Positions 5,946 to 6,306 of a DNA stretch of 6,306 bases are shown here, piece by piece. Made by a program: the position numbers and the translations under genes. Position 1 is the first letter of the stretch; every line of letters starts with the position of its first letter. The notes beneath the pieces are model-generated. The model made no database searches. It was given only the letters and a program-made list of their open reading frames with translations, and had not been told where the DNA came from. The DNA lies in contig CBFGVH010000155.1 of assembly GCA_965652415.1 (NCBI GenBank), positions 1-6,306 on the forward strand, given 5' to 3'. The DNA comes from BQJD01 sp965652415. GTDB lineage: Bacteria > Pseudomonadota > Gammaproteobacteria > Arenicellales > CAJQKF01.

Positions 5946-6306
5946 TTGTCGACCGAATCCTGCAGATTCTGCAACCGCCCGGACGAGCGCGCGGTGATGG
6001 TCAACGACCTGGTTCAGGCCTGGTACGACCGCCACCCGGTGAGCGACGGCCACATGCTGATCGTGCCCAGGCGCCATTTCGCTGATTACTTCGACTGCAC
6101 GCCGGCCGAGCGCGATGCGCTGTGGGCCATGGTCGCCGACGCCAAGGCACACCTTGACGAGAAGCACTCCCCGGACGGCTACAATGTCGGCATCAACGTC
6201 GGCCGCGCCGCCGGCCAGTCGGTGATGCACCTGCACATCCACCTCATTCCGCGCTATGCCGGCGATGTGGAAGATCCCCAGGGTGGTGTGCGTTCGGTCA
6301 TACCCG
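5946..6306 (+). CDS. HIT-family protein, TTG start, 3' end cut by window
   Basis: Histidine-triad proteins are nucleotide hydrolases or transferases acting on nucleotide phosphoramidates and dinucleotides. The 120 residues visible cover nearly the whole domain: CRFC near the start (C6, C9), HPVSDGHMLIVPRRHF (about 30-45), an amphipathic helix (TPAERDALWAMV), DGYNVGINVGRAAGQS, and the triad H95-L-H97-I-H99 followed by LIPRYAGD and GGVRSVIP. The central H97 is the expected nucleophile. C6/C9 with H44 and H95 could form the structural zinc site seen in some HIT branches. The start is TTG at 5946: GAGGA (5932-5936) lies 9 nt upstream, and starting at the later ATG (5998) would remove the CxxC motif. 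Relatives I recall run about 130-140 aa, so only a short C-terminal piece is missing. The exact substrate cannot be told. Confidence 0.88.
   Translation, partial: MSTESCRFCNRPDERAVMVNDLVQAWYDRHPVSDGHMLIVPRRHFADYFDCTPAERDALWAMVADAKAHLDEKHSPDGYNVGINVGRAAGQSVMHLHIHLIPRYAGDVEDPQGGVRSVIP

Noticed and set aside
5222..6004. 260-aa open frame on the minus strand
   Set aside because: It lies opposite the well-supported LuxR-GAF gene, runs through the repeat region, and matches no family.
5811..6242. 143-aa minus-strand open frame at the right end
   Set aside because: It is a shadow of the HIT gene, whose plus-strand translation carries the full histidine triad.

Overview
The window is GC-rich and tightly packed with genes. 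Shine-Dalgarno-type ribosome sites and the protein families seen here suggest a proteobacterium, most likely a gammaproteobacterium. That placement is inferred from family memory and was not tested. I see no RNA genes, CRISPR arrays, insertion sequences or attachment sites.

Layout. (1) 20-571, minus strand: a small exported protein related to the catalytic domain of intradiol ring-cleavage dioxygenases, lacking one expected tyrosine ligand. (2) 572-691: a divergent control region with a plausible promoter in each direction. (3) 692-4249, plus strand: a compact three-gene operon encoding a 397-aa soluble helical protein that resembles TelA, a 303-aa protein with one membrane segment (DUF6384-like), and a 474-aa coiled-coil protein with a Gly/Arg-rich tail ending in GGGF. 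(4) 4304-4792, minus strand, convergent with the operon: a small HELVH-motif putative zinc metalloprotein. (5) 4967-5782, plus strand, divergent from the metalloprotein gene: a regulator with an N-terminal LuxR-type helix-turn-helix and a C-terminal GAF domain. (6) 5783-5945: an intergenic stretch with a 19-bp direct repeat at a spacing of exactly 50 bp. (7) 5946-window end: a HIT-family gene with a TTG start, cut by the window edge.

The three-gene operon is the best candidate for an undescribed system. It pairs a cytoplasmic TelA-like helical protein with a membrane-anchored partner and a long coiled-coil protein whose tail resembles a low-complexity interaction or surface-binding tail. The gene order and tight spacing suggest one complex at the inner membrane, perhaps an envelope-stress module by analogy with TelA/Ter and PspA-type systems. 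No catalytic motif is visible in any of the three, so the function is open. The metalloprotein and LuxR-GAF genes share a divergent control region and may be linked, but nothing ties them to the operon beyond position.
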